Positions 1 through 10,251 of a stretch of DNA of 25,387 nucleotides are shown here, piece after piece (within the stretch, counting starts at the first letter, position 1; every line of letters begins with the position of its first letter). Under the pieces are notes generated by a model. That model ran no database searches. It had not been told where the DNA came from and saw only the letters and a list, made by a program, of their open reading frames with translations. The position numbers and the translations under genes were made by a program. Origin of the DNA: Brachionus koreanus (taxonomy: Eukaryota > Rotifera > Eurotatoria > Ploima > Brachionidae); the NCBI GenBank assembly GCA_016987375.1, contig PJRA01000353.1, positions 795,396 to 820,782 of the forward strand, given 5' to 3'.

Positions 1-37
1 AAAATTTTTTTTTTATTTTTTCTTATTTTTTTTTCAG

Positions 38-60
38 CTCACTCGACTGCTAAAATAATA
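38..60 (+). other. Possible terminal exon of an upstream + strand gene
   Basis: A long T-rich tract (5-34) ends in CAG at 35-37. It is followed by a short, less AT-biased stretch with in-frame CTC ACT CGA CTG CTA AAA TAA and then AATAAA-like motifs. This looks like a polypyrimidine tract, a 3' splice site and a tiny last exon ending near 58. Nothing upstream is visible, so the gene cannot be named; it may be chance. Confidence 0.25.
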
Positions 61-291
61 AATAAAAAATAAATAAAATTTTTTTCTAACAATAAAATAA
101 GCCAATTTAATATCAAACAGATGAAGAAATAGTAATAAAATGTCAACATCATCTACAACTAATAAATTTATTTTGTAGTTTTAAGATAATAAAAATATTT
201 TATCTTGTATTCATCTGATAACCTATCTTTTACTTTAGAAGATATATTTTAAAATGTTTTTTTATTTTCTCAAAGTTTAATCTCTAAATAA

Positions 292-1098
292 ATGGCAGAT
301 CAACACCACCACAATTCGTACACTAATCAGACATTTTTAAATGATGAATCACAGCCGCCCCCTTACAGCTCCATCTATCCATTTGACTTGGCCCAATCGC
401 ACTCAAAAATAAATGAGCCAGCATCTTGTGTACCGGAATTGTTTCAAAATTCGTCCGAGCCGATCAGTTACGACCAGTTGTTTTTGACTAATTTGCCATC
501 TCAAAGCCACTATGCTCTGAACACCGAGCCCGTTGTCATACGAATCGAGACAAACATGCAAAACAAACTTCAAAAGCAGTTCAATTTACATTTTCAAAAA
601 TCTTATTTGATCAGACACATTTTTTTTATTTGTTTATCAAGTCTCACCTTAATTTCTTTTCAAATTGTTTTGATGAACTACAATGCTGTTTTAAGTCAAA
701 TTGCCAGTGGTCTTTGGTCTGGTTTTGTCAATCTTATCACTCTCTTATCTGCTGTTTTAGCCAGTAACTTAAAAATAGTAGACAAATTTTTAAATTTTAA
801 TTTTTTAATTTTAGTCAAATATTCAAAACAATGGCTGTTGATAAGTACTATTATGATGCATTTTTTGTGTATAACCATAAACTTGGGTGCTCTAATTGTG
901 GTTAATTGTGTCGCAGCCACCAGATATTCTTCCTGTACAAGGCCAATTTACAATACTGATTTTCTGGTTAATTGTGAAGAGTCAAATTTGAAATACGGAA
1001 GTGTAGCCATGATTGTGCTAGGTGCAGCCTGTATGTTCACTCTAACTACATTTTTTTTCAAACTAATTGCCGTTTTTAATAATAGTCAAAGACAATAA
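292..1098 (+). CDS. Four-transmembrane MS4A/CD20-like protein, paralogue 1
   Basis: Predicted small tetraspan membrane protein. An N-terminal tail of about 105 polar residues contains a PPPY motif (residues 22-25, a WW-domain-binding type motif). TM1 lies at about 108-128, TM2 at about 138-157, and then two more hydrophobic segments. The TM3-TM4 loop carries several cysteines. The frame is open throughout, but 764-814 (51 nt) has GT..AG ends, a T-rich 3' end and the same position and phase (phase 1, after codon 157) as the introns of the other 4TM genes here. Removing it gives 251 rather than 268 residues and restores alignment to the paralogue at 4554 (AVLA-IKYSKQW against AVLT-IKFRNPT). I therefore prefer join(292..763,815..1098). 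The stop overlaps an AATAAA. Family placement is by topology and weak resemblance only. Function is unknown; proteins of this shape often act in membrane organisation or signalling. Confidence 0.75.
   Translation: MADQHHHNSYTNQTFLNDESQPPPYSSIYPFDLAQSHSKINEPASCVPELFQNSSEPISYDQLFLTNLPSQSHYALNTEPVVIRIETNMQNKLQKQFNLHFQKSYLIRHIFFICLSSLTLISFQIVLMNYNAVLSQIASGLWSGFVNLITLLSAVLASNLKIVDKFLNFNFLILVKYSKQWLLISTIMMHFLCITINLGALIVVNCVAATRYSSCTRPIYNTDFLVNCEESNLKYGSVAMIVLGAACMFTLTTFFFKLIAVFNNSQRQ
764..814 (+). other. Stop-free 51-nt intron inside 4TM gene 1
   Basis: The segment begins GTAACT and ends TTTTAG. Its length is a multiple of three and it has no in-frame stop. Splicing or retention would give two proteins differing by 17 residues between TM2 and TM3. 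The homologous introns in the sister genes carry stops, so splicing is the ancestral state. Confidence 0.7.
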
Positions 1099-1203
1099 AT
1101 GTACTTGTTCCCTTAAACACCAATTTTTGTTCTTTAATTAACACTATTTTTTAACACAAATGATCAAAAAAATTAAAATTTAGAAAATAAAATTTTTTTT
1201 AAA

Positions 1204-1345
1204 CAAACAGAATTGAATGCTCTCCTAAATGTTATGTCTAAATCTTTGTTTATTTGTTTCTTACAAATTTAACAGCAGTAACTAGTGAAACATGTCGAAT
1301 GGAAGATGAAAATGTGCTTAAAGTAAGAAGAGTACAAGATTGAAT
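1204..1345 (+). repeat. Dispersed repeat, copy 1 (of three)
   Basis: Begins AACAGAATTGAATGCTCT and continues through a TTTGTTTATTTG block. It is similar to 13905-13990 (+) and to the reverse complement of 11050-11345. Copies 1 and 3 also share a downstream block around TGAAAATGT.CTTAAAGTAAGAA. No intact frame is seen. It is probably a decayed transposon; family unknown. Confidence 0.45.
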
Positions 1346-1884
1346 ACCAGCCATCATCTTAATTTAGAATTCGAAAGAGCTTAGAGCTAGTTATTAAATT
1401 TAATAGCTTTGAGCTAGTTCCAGATGGTAATGCTTTAAATGGAGAGCTTTATTCTAAACAATTAGAGCGAAATTGATTTTGTTTTTGATCAATTAAACTA
1501 ATAAAATTTCAGACTCATTATTTGTTTTAATTAAATTTCAATTCAGACTATGTTAACTTAGATTTAATTAAGTTTATTATTTGATTCTTATTTTCCATAT
1601 TTTAACAAATTATTAATAACATTTTTCTGTTTTATTCAGTGGCAGTTTATAGAATTGAAAATAAAAAAATTTAAAAAAATATATTCATATGATATTTTAG
1701 TTTAAAAGAACAGTCAGCTATTTTTTGTAAATTTCATGCCAGATACCATCCGTTTTTTGAAGACTTTTATGATAGTTTAATTCCATAATGATCTCTAATT
1801 GTAATTTATTTTCTTGTTTTTTATAGTTGATAGATAAGTTTTTTAAGTTAAGACATCAATATTTTTATGGATATTTTGTCATTA

Positions 1885-2750
1885 TTCTAACAACAGAAAG
1901 GGAACAAGCACAAAGATGGGTAGAACACTTAAAAATAGAACTTGTCTACTATAGCGGGATTACGTTAGTCTTCCTGCTTTGTCAGTTTAGTTAAACTAAA
2001 CTTGACCGTAGAATATTAACTATTATTATAGAAGTTGAAAAGAAGTTGAAAATAGACCCGAACCTCGAGAGTGTATATATCCTGAACCTGCTAGTAAATA
2101 TCTTAATATTGGCACACAAGAACCAACGAGGGAGAAAATATTTACCGCGATAAAGGCACTAAAAAACAGAAAACCCTCTGGTATTGACAACATTTCGTCA
2201 GAAGTGATGAAGGCGAATTTAGGAACCTTAGTTGTACAACTTGTTCAGAAAAATATGGTGTCAAGAACAAATCCTAGAAGATTGGTAAAAAGGCTTGGTT
2301 TTCAAACTCCCATAAGAGTGACAAATGTCAGCAACAATTGGAGGGGAATTACTTTGCCAACAATAGCAAAAAAAGTGTTGTATAGTGTGATTCTGGAGGG
2401 AATTAGGGTGTGATGGAATGGTGTTAAGGAGGAACAAGCGGAGTTTAGATGAGGAAGAGGATAAATTAGATATTCTCTCTAAGAAACAGCATATAATAAA
2501 ATTTAGTATGGAAAAATTCATGAGGTTATCAACCAGACTTGAAGACCTGAAATTTTCTGATTTACTTTATTTGTATTGATAGCTAATACTGAAGCTAATA
2601 CATACCTCAAATACATATAAAGACATAGACCTTCAAAAGCTAAAAATGTAAAATGTTGGCAAAATTTAAATTATCAGCTAAATTTAGTACATGGTGAAGT
2701 CGAATTCGAGTCAAATTGTCAAATTAGACTTCTCAAACATTACATTCTTT
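1885..2750 (+). pseudogene. Decayed non-LTR retrotransposon (LINE) reverse transcriptase
   Basis: Three-frame reading recovers classic LINE ORF2 blocks in the right order. TTEREQAQRWVEHLK is at about 1890-1935, the block just ahead of the RT domain. EKIFTAIKALKNRKPSGIDN (2132-2190) is followed by SSEVMKANL, then FRKIWCQEQILEDW, NNWRGITLPTIAKKV and EEQAEFR..GRG (to about 2460). A weak EDLKFSDL at about 2540 may be the DD-box region after an internal deletion. Frameshifts and stops occur throughout, and an apparent insertion of about 90 bp (1955-2040) splits the first two blocks. The 69-residue open frame at 2204-2413 is only a fragment of this. The element is dead; the clade (RTE/jockey/L2-like) is not resolved by eye. 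Confidence 0.8.
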
Positions 2751-4553
2751 AGAATAAAATCTTAGCTCCCCATTATCACCATTTTGAATTTCTAAGACAA
2801 GTTTAGTAACTCTAATTAAAGTTATAAATAACCTGCAAGTCTTCAAGAGAATAAGAAATGATTGATAATCATCTTCCGCTAACATAATTATCAAAATTGA
2901 AACACCTAATTTGAAAAATGCAAATTGGTTAAATAATATTAAAAAAATTAATTAATGTTATTCTAAATTGAAGATTTCTCCAAAGTTTATTGATTTATAA
3001 AAAGACATATTTTTGACTTGTTTAAAATGGCTTGTTATAATTTTTCAAATAGAATAAAATGTTAAATTATAAATAAAATTTTTCTTTTCCTTAATCATTA
3101 ATCATAGTTCATTTTTGACACTAGTCTTGAGACAAAGAATGATTTATTTTTTACAGACGATTTGAAAAAATTCAAAGCTTAATCCTATCAGTCTCATTGA
3201 GAGACAACAAATATAATCAGCTTGAAACAATACGAAGCTTATGTGCAAAATCAACCCTTAATTGTTTAAAGATCTTGCCACAACTTTTCGCACTAAAACC
3301 ATTACTATGAAAGTCAATTCTTTAATTGAAATTATTTATTCAAACAAAAAAAAAGAGATTCCGTTACAATTTAAATAGAAAATTAATATTTAAATAAATT
3401 TTCTAAAATTTATTTCAGTTATTTTTCAAAACCAATTTAAATTGGTTTGAAAAGTTTTATAGCAAGTTTTATAGGTCAAAAATGGATGTCCGAAATTTCG
3501 AAGTAAAAAAATTGCAATCTTTTAAAAATACAATGATGAATATTTTTCTTAGACTGTGTGAAATTTTATCTAATTTTCAAAAATATTAAGCTCTTTTTAA
3601 ATATATTTTTTTATTTCATGTTTTAAACTAATGAATGGCCCATTTCTTGGGCAAAATCAAGATTCGAAAGCGAAATGAATGCATCATTTTGTAGATAACT
3701 AATAAATCCTTAATAAAAATGAGCTTTAAGTTTTTTCATAGGAGATAAATGTGATCTTGAAAAGATCACCCGTAAGGATGCCATATAAGCATGTTAAATA
3801 AGATAAAAATCAAGTCATAAATAATTAAATAAAACAAAATATATATGCAAATGATTCGACTAAGAGCTCTGTAGAATTTTTTCTTGGGGTAAGCTAGTTC
3901 AATTGATGATTTATTCAAAATGCTTATCTTGAAAGATTGAAAAATAATAAGAATAAAATCAAGGACTTTAGATGATTTGAATTATGTGCTTTTAATCAGT
4001 GATTTAATTAAAAATTAAGCAAAGTCTAGCATTAATTAATAAATTAAATTGAAATGGTTTAATTAATGATCATTGAGAAAAATTCTTCAGCAATTTTCTA
4101 GAACTCGAGTGCATTTAAATCTGAATCTGAAAAAAGAAATAGTTAAAAAAAGTGCTGGTTAAGAAACATGTCTGGCTTTGTGACTGTAGTCATGAAAAAA
4201 ATAAAAACTTTGGCTTCTTTTTTTTATCTAATGATTCCATCTAATTATTTTAGACATATCAAAAATCTTTGAAAAAAGCAAAGTAAATGTATTTTTTCAT
4301 TTTTTCTGTTTTAATTTAAAAAAAATAAAAAATAACTGTGAATATAAGAGTTGAGATAATATTAAGCTTAGAGTTTTTGAAATTTATTATTTATAAAAGC
4401 GATTAAGATTCTTCTAATCGATCATAAATAAAATATATACCATTAAAATAACTAATAACATAAAATTGAATGAATTATAATATTAAATTTAGTTTATTTA
4501 GTTATTTCTATTGTAGAGAAAAAATTCCTATAATTTATTTATAGAAGAGGAAA
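2751..4553. other. AT-rich intergenic region, no gene seen
   Basis: Dense stops in all frames and long A/T homopolymers. It holds a small near-palindrome at 3422-3453 (CCAATTTAAATTGG core) and a GTGATCTT-GAAA-AGATCAC hairpin near 3751-3769. I see no conserved coding blocks. Confidence 0.6.
3422..3453. repeat. Near-perfect palindrome
   Basis: A 14-bp perfect core CCAATTTAAATTGG extends to TTTTC..GAAAA arms with one bulged base. It is isolated, has no associated gene and may be chance in AT-rich DNA. Confidence 0.4.
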
Positions 4554-5390
4554 ATGACGAACAAAGATGGTAATAAGCCATCGAGTCAGGACAAATTAAA
4601 ACTAGAATATTCCAATTCTGTAGATTTTTTGAACGCAAATGAAGCCTATTTTTTTAGCAATTCCAAAATTGAGCTTGATTCTTTAGAAGACAGAATGGAG
4701 AATGAAGAATTTAGTGATATTATTGTTCAACAAGAGGCGTTCATTAGAAGACAACTAAAAGAGCACTATCCGCTTCTTTATGTGATCATCGATTCATTGG
4801 TAATGACCATATTGAGCACAATATTGATTGCTTTGCAAATAGTGGCTACAAAATACAATGCAGCCTTGTCTTACTTGGGCTCAGCTATCTGGGCCGGCAT
4901 CTATAATTTGATAGCAGTACTGCTAGCTGTTTTGACTAGTAATTATCTAAACAAACTAGACCAGACTTGTTCACTAGTCTAAGATTAAAGTCAATTTCTA
5001 ACATTTAGAAGATAATTTTTAATGACTTTAATTTTTGACTTTAGGTCAAGCCTGTAATAATAATTTTTTAATTTGATTTTTTTTTCTAAACAAGTTAAAT
5101 TTCGTAATCCGACATTGGTGATGATTGCAACTACAGTTAAACTTTTTGGAATGATTGTTTCATTCGGGGGCTTTGTGTTAGTAAACATGGTAGCATTCTA
5201 CCATTACAATTGTTTAGCGGTATCCTATTACAGACCATGCTACAACTCAAACATGAAACCAATTCATTATTTGATTATAATACTTGGTTCTCCATGTGTA
5301 ATTCTATCTGTTGTATTTTTTATTTATTTTCAATTTAAGATTTTAGCTAAAATAAGATTTAGAACGAACAAATATGCCGAGAAAAACTAA
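4554..5390 (+). CDS. Four-transmembrane MS4A/CD20-like protein, paralogue 2
   Basis: Two-exon gene, join(4554..4938,5095..5390), 226 residues. The 156-nt intron starts GTAATT, ends TTCTAAACAAG and is phase 1 after codon 128, the same site as in the neighbouring paralogues. Joining restores the TM2-to-TM3 passage AVLLAVLT-IKFRNPTLVM. The cytosolic N-terminus (1-72) is acidic. TM1 is about 74-98 (LYVIIDSLVMTILSTILIAL), TM2 about 105-128, TM3 begins at about 134, and TM4 covers HYLIIILGSPCVILSVVFFI near the C-terminus. Two cysteines lie in the TM3-TM4 loop. Identity to paralogue 1 is clearest around TM2 (KYNAALSYLGSAIWAGIYNL against NYNAVLSQIASGLWSGFVNL) and at the VNMVA/VNCVA end of TM3. The start is the first ATG of an open frame after AT-rich leader DNA. 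Function unknown; membrane-located by prediction. Confidence 0.8.
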
Positions 5391-5869
5391 TTTTTTTTGT
5401 TTAAATTTATTTTAATTTATATTTTTTTTCACCTTATTTTGATAAAATTTTCTAATTGTTTAATATAAAGTATAGAAACCGATACTTTAAAATACTTGAG
5501 AAAAAAATACTAATTCTTTTTAATAAATGTTTTGTTATTAGCAAAAAATTATTAGCATTTTGATAAAAAAAAATTTATTAATAAAAATAATTGAGAAAAA
5601 AACCAAATTTTCATTTCTTTTGTCACTAATTAATTAGTCTCTACCAGATACCGATAAAATTCTCGAGTAAAGGCCAATCTAATATTTATTTATACAGAGC
5701 GAGCTATGAAATTTAAATGAAAACTCAAAGAATATCACATGATCAACAGTATTCTTAACATCCCAATGAAGTCAGCATCTCTTGTCAGTTTTATAGATGT
5801 TTTAAAAAAATTCCAGAATTTTTTAAGAATTTTTGAAGTAATTATACTTTTTAGTTTGAATCAAGGCAA
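5391..5869. other. AT-rich intergenic region, no gene seen
   Basis: Poly-A/T runs and stops in every frame. Nothing recognisable before the LINE fragment that starts near 5870. Confidence 0.5.
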
Positions 5870-6055
5870 AAATCATTAAAATTTCTTAATCATTTTAAAT
5901 CGGCATCAAACCACGGGGCATGCATTTTTTTTCTTAGATTTTTTTAATGGACAACATGTTTCTATAGCATTAAAATTAATTTCCTTTACTAAGTCCCACT
6001 TACTCTCTATAGAATCAAGTTTCCGGAGTAAATTAATATCAAATTTTCTTAAGAC
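5870..6055 (-). pseudogene. LINE ORF2 fragment (post-endonuclease linker), 3' part
   Basis: Reading - from 6055 gives an open stretch containing FDINLLRKLDSIESKWDLVK, then AIETCCPLKKSKKKNAC and, after a frameshift, PWFDADLK. This is the pattern of LINE proteins between endonuclease and RT (a W..f...i......p.kk...k..PWf layout). Its upstream part lies about 4.8 kb away at 10805-10925 (-). Sense reading from that fragment (DRNIIKSEHVLRKFD) runs directly into this one, so one LINE copy was split by the 6056-10804 insertion. Confidence 0.65.
6023..6055 (+). repeat. 33-bp direct repeat, left copy (target-site duplication of the inserted block)
   Basis: CCGGAGTAAATTAATATC... to ...TTCTTAAGAC is identical to 10805-10837. 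The bases outside differ (T/A before, G/A after). Both copies derive from the LINE fragment, and removing 6056-10837 rejoins an uninterrupted LINE reading frame. Confidence 0.85.
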
Positions 6056-6549
6056 GATTAATCAAATTTAAAATTTTAAAGTTTCAATGAGAAGAAAATT
6101 TTTTTCTATTATTTTTGTTTTTTAAAAGATAAAGATTTAAATTAGGAAATTTTTATATTAGTCATAAGAATCTTTAAGATAAAAAAAAATATTCATTAAT
6201 TTTTTTATTTTATTTTGCCTCAACTGAAATTAAACTTATAGTTCAGATCTTGGAGAGGTTAACTTCAATAACCGCGTTGTTGTCTCTGATTTAACATCAT
6301 TATATTTTATTAATTTAAATTTAGCAAAAATTTCACTAAATACTAAAATTGAATCAAATCTTTTTTGATAAAATTTTATTAATAAAATAACTTCAAATAA
6401 TAAGAATCTTGTCTTCATCGAATATTTTTTTTTATCTTAAAGATTCTTATGACAAATAAGAAAATTTCCTAATTCAAATTTTTTCTCATTATCTTTTAAA
6501 TTATAGAAAAAAAATTTTCTACTCATTGAAATTTTAATTTTGATTAATC
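6056..6549. repeat. Fold-back inverted repeat at the head of the inserted block
   Basis: 6056-6195 and 6421-6549 are inverted copies of each other, with landmarks TCAATGAG.AGAAAATTTT and AATTAGGAAATTTT and their complements. The spacer is about 225 bp and single-copy. Both arms correspond to 16875-17003, so the block contains this source segment twice in opposite orientations. The arms agree with each other at positions where the source differs (CATAAGAATC in both arms, AACAAGAATG in the source). Confidence 0.75.
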
Positions 6550-6812
6550 AATTGATTCTGCTAATGAATCCTCCTAAATATTTTGGAAAAGGTTTTAAAT
6601 TTTAAATTTATTAATATAATATCAAGTTTTGATAAACAATTATTTGATTAAAAAAGAATAACCAAAAACATTTCTTATTCTGAATTAATTCACTTAAAAA
6701 TAAATTTCAAAATTTTATTTTCCACAAAAACTTATTAAAATATTTAAATAAATTGAAAAAATCAGAATTAAATTGTTGAATAGTTGGACCGCTCGGTAAA
6801 TGCACTCAAACT

Positions 6813-7307
6813 TTAAATTCTTTCTCTGATCACTTTTGTGTAGATGATTAAGACGAATGCTGCAAGTGGAAAAATTATCAATATTCCAGGAATAAAATCT
6901 GGAATGAAAAAATTCGCTATTGAAGCTACTAAACTCAGTGAATTACAAACCAAAGAAAAAACTAGAACGTTATAGAAACGCTTAAATGCTTAAATAGTAA
7001 AGTTTAGTTTTTTAATAATTAAAAATTGCAGACTAGTACCCAACATTATAGTCGAAACTCCAGCCAAAATATACAAGCCGGTCAAAATAAATAAAGGAAA
7101 AAGAAAATATCCATAATCAATAAAAAATCCTAATAATGCGAAAATGAAAACTGTAGCTGAATGAGCTATCAAATAAGGCATTCCAACACTTTGCAAACGT
7201 AGCAAAATATTTTGCTTTTTAGCAATTAGCCGTTCTTGATATGTTATTTGAGGCGTTGAATTTTCACCAACTGTAATTTCAACATTTTTGCTTACATTTG
7301 AATCCAT
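6813..7307 (-). CDS. Four-transmembrane protein, duplicated copy (C-terminally shortened)
   Basis: Two exons, complement(join(6813..6988,7034..7307)), 149 residues. The 45-nt phase 1 intron has ends GTCTGC..TTTAAG. It is a duplicate of the gene at 16087: the first 51 codons look identical, including the MDSNVSKNVEITVGEN start. Compared with the source it lacks 6 codons in the TM1-TM2 region and 4 codons in the TM3-TM4 loop. A CAG-to-TAA change then ends it 15 residues early, after VIRERI. Both indels keep frame and four hydrophobic segments remain, so it may still be functional, or it may be too young to have decayed. About 250 bp of 5' flank was copied, but the region upstream of that was replaced by a transposon. 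Reading only the first exon gives a false 105-residue product that runs into the intron. Confidence 0.7.
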
Positions 7308-7567
7308 TTCTTAAAAATTATTTTTAAATCTTTCGAGACAATTAAATTTTTCAATGAAATTCAAAATTTTGTTTTTATATTTTTTTTTTTTTTTCTGCTC
7401 AAGTCAAATGATTTTATTTTCTCCAGATTAGATACTAACTGATACATTCGGAAAAATTTTTCATAAAAATAAACATCAAAACATCAAAATGAATAAAGAC
7501 TAAATTATTCAAATATTGAAACAATAATTTTTTTTGAAACAATAATTAATTAAAATGTAAAGTGCAG

Positions 7568-8031
7568 GAAATTCAAAACTTCCGTGCTAGCTAAATTTCT
7601 AATTTTTGACTTCATATTCGTAATCTACGACCTTTAAAACCCTAAATTTGATTTTTTTTTTGGGGGGGGGTCTAAAAAAAAAAATTTGTACCCAGGGGTC
7701 TAAAAACAGTCGACCGAATATCGAGTTGTTGGTCTTTGAGACCCTAAATCTATATGATAGAACATATATATATAGACAAGTTATATCATTTCTGAAAGAG
7801 CATAAAATTTTCTAAAAACTCGATTGTTTTAAAATAAAAAAAAGAAGGTGTGCCGATTTTTATAGCTTAAAAATATCAAAAAAATGCACTTTTTTCCATT
7901 TAAATCGAATCTCGTCCCAGGGGTCACTTTTAACCACTTTTTTTTTTTACATAATATTAAACTAGACAAAATTTGGAACAAATCTATGGTTTTACTTTTT
8001 TCATTTATTTCTTTATTTTTTGCATTTAAAG
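7568..8031 (+). repeat. Left terminal inverted repeat of the DNA transposon
   Basis: Inverse of 10252-10709. Landmarks are a G8 tract next to A/T runs (about 7650-7685), GGGTCTAAAAACAGTCGACC and CGTCCCAGGGGTCACTTTTA. The left arm has about 9 extra bases after TTACATAATA. Arms of this length are unusual for Tc1/mariner relatives. Confidence 0.9.
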
Positions 8032-8094
8032 TCTTAAAATATGTTATTTTAATATAATTTATTTTAAAATTATAATTTCCAAATAAATATTAGT

Positions 8095-10145
8095 TTAGGT
8101 CAAAGAATTAGAAATTCTTAAGTGTACAGCAACTTTTTCCTTTGATTTACCAGAAAAATAAGCTTTTAAAACTTCACCGTAAGTTGCACCGTTTTTGTAC
8201 GCTACTAAACACCTCCAAAAACGTCTATTTAATTTCTTTGGTAAATCTGTTTCTACATATTTTTGTCTTGCCTCAGTTAGTAATTCAATCATTCTAGGAA
8301 ATTCCTGGTTTGTTCTCGCCCTTATATATTGTTTTAAATAACACCAAACCCCCTCTATTGGATTAAGTTCGCAATGAAACTTAGGTAAAAATACAATTTT
8401 ATGCCCATACTTTTTAGCCAATATTTGTAGATTGGTTTCAGGACGAAAAGCAGGATGCTTTAATAGAATATTTTTCAATTCCTTTAATTTTAACTTTGGG
8501 TCTAATTCGTAACCTAATTCTAGAGCTATTTGTCTTAAACCTTTACTCTTTCCTTTTAAAGGTCTATCTTGAAAAAAACAATTCAAGCTGAACTCATTAT
8601 TTTGTTCGTCAACCCAGTTGATTTCTTCATATGGACAATTTCCACCAGGTTTTAATCTTATGTAAAACGGTTAAATTTTAAAAGTGAATTTAAAATATAA
8701 ACTATAGTACCTAAATAACTCAATATTTATATTCTGAGCTGTATGTGTTCTTGCATTATCAACCACTATTTCGAATTCATGTTTAACTGGATGGTTATAT
8801 TCTCTTTTAAATTCTAACATTTGAAAAAGTCTTTCAAACTGATTCAAGATTGACTTGTTATCAAAATATCCATTCGACCTGGAACAATTGATCCTATGCA
8901 AGTTTTTTCTTGATAATTGATTCCATGTGATTCTAGTAAAGATGGATATTTATCTACTGCATTATGCCATTCTTCATCATTTAACGAAAAGAAAGGAGAA
9001 GAAGGATGAGCAACCATAAAATCTGAGACCATCAGACTTTTTCCTTTTCTGTAAAATAATTAATTAAAGAGATTTTGCGCTGTAAAATAAAAATATCAAA
9101 CCCTTTGCTAACAAATGGATAATGCCCTCTCTTCATCCATCTAAAATAGGATTGTTCGTTACTTCTGAAGGTTGATTCATCGTGGAAAATCAAAATAAAG
9201 GGCTTTTCACTAGGATTTAACCATTCTAAAGATTTATTACCAATTGAGTAATAATGGTCATGTCGAGATAAAAAATATGCAAGGAACTCATTTCTGTGTT
9301 CAACAACATCAGATCTTTCATGACCCTCAAAAAATGGTTTTTTAGTATTTTTATTAAAATCAATTGCCCATCGTTTTAAATCATTTCCAACCATTCTTTT
9401 GGAACGTACAAAGATTTCATTTAAAGTCTACTGGCCTATTAGATCACAATATTTATCATTAATAAACTTAGCCATCTCTTTCAAACTGAAGTCACATTCT
9501 TTTTTCTTTGCTTGTTCGTCTACATAAATCTTAGCTTCAATTTCCAATTCTGGGTAATAATCATAAATACAAGGCTTTCTTTTACCTAGTAAAAAATTTA
9601 GAACAAATTTTTAATTATTTAATTAATTGAAAATTTGAATTACCTCCACGACCGTCGACTAAAAGATCATCAATTTTATTAACTTTAAAATTGATCAACT
9701 GATGCAAAGAACTTTTTGATGTGAGCAAATTTAACTGAGATAGAAAAAGATCTATTTCATTAAAAGAGATACTAAATTGCCTTGAAAGTTATCATTAGAT
9801 ATTTTTAAAAATTTTATAACTTTGGTAAAAAGTTTACCTTAATACACTATATATTAAAACACTAATCCAACGTTTAGAGGGTTTTGTTGAGTGCATAAAT
9901 TCAACTAACTGAGAAATTAGTGCAATATCAATTGTAACCATTTCTTCTTCAGGAAAGAAATCTTCATTTTCAGACTCTGATGATTCTGATGACTTTGATG
10001 AGTAAGAAATATCATGATGTTGATTATTATTTATATAATTTTCATGATCTACTTCCATCTGATAATCGTCCTCGTACCTAACAGTTTTAGCAATTAATCC
10101 AAGATTATTTACTCTAGATGGGTGATGATTAGATTTTCTTGGCAT
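8095..10145 (-). pseudogene. DDE transposase (DDE_3/IS630-like), five exons, disrupted
   Basis: Proposed exons on -: 10145-9838, 9780-9644, 9585-9102, 9048-8711 and 8656-8095, with introns of 53-58 nt, all GT..AG and phase-consistent; about 600 residues. The acidic, serine-rich N-terminus (SSKSSESSESENEDFFPEEE) is followed by a probable helical DNA-binding part and then the catalytic core. The DDE residues sit in FHDESTF (exon 3, about 9220), VVDNARTHTA (exon 4, about 8750) and FHCELNPIEGVW (exon 5, about 8370). An in-frame TAG at 9430-9428 interrupts exon 3 (DLIGQ-stop-TLNEIF). A one-base shift near 8890 splits exon 4 between IVPGR and NGYFDNK, where relatives read PGxNxDGY. As read, it cannot give a full-length transposase, barring assembly error. 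The exact clade is not determined. Confidence 0.85.
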
Positions 10146-10251
10146 TTTAGATAATTTTTAATTGATAAGTATTAGTTTTTAGGATAGTCAAATTCATAAT
10201 CCATTAAACGATTAAAATATTCAAAATAAACAATTTATCACGTGATTTGGT

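Noticed and set aside
696..920. 74-residue - frame across 4TM gene 1
   Set aside because: Antisense shadow of a better supported gene, with no features of its own.
2261..2521. 86-residue - frame over the LINE remnant
   Set aside because: The + strand carries the recognisable RT blocks; the - frame is chance.
6236..6418. 60-residue - frame in the inserted block
   Set aside because: The matching source region 17050-17262 does not keep it open, so it is not conserved.
6056..6549. Independent MITE with about 130-bp inverted repeats
   Set aside because: Both arms and the spacer are explained by overlapping copies of 16875-17262, and the source has only one arm; a template-switch explanation needs fewer assumptions.
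6990..7307. 105-residue single-exon reading of the duplicated 4TM gene
   Set aside because: Its last residues are intron; splicing restores TM3 and TM4 exactly as in the source gene.
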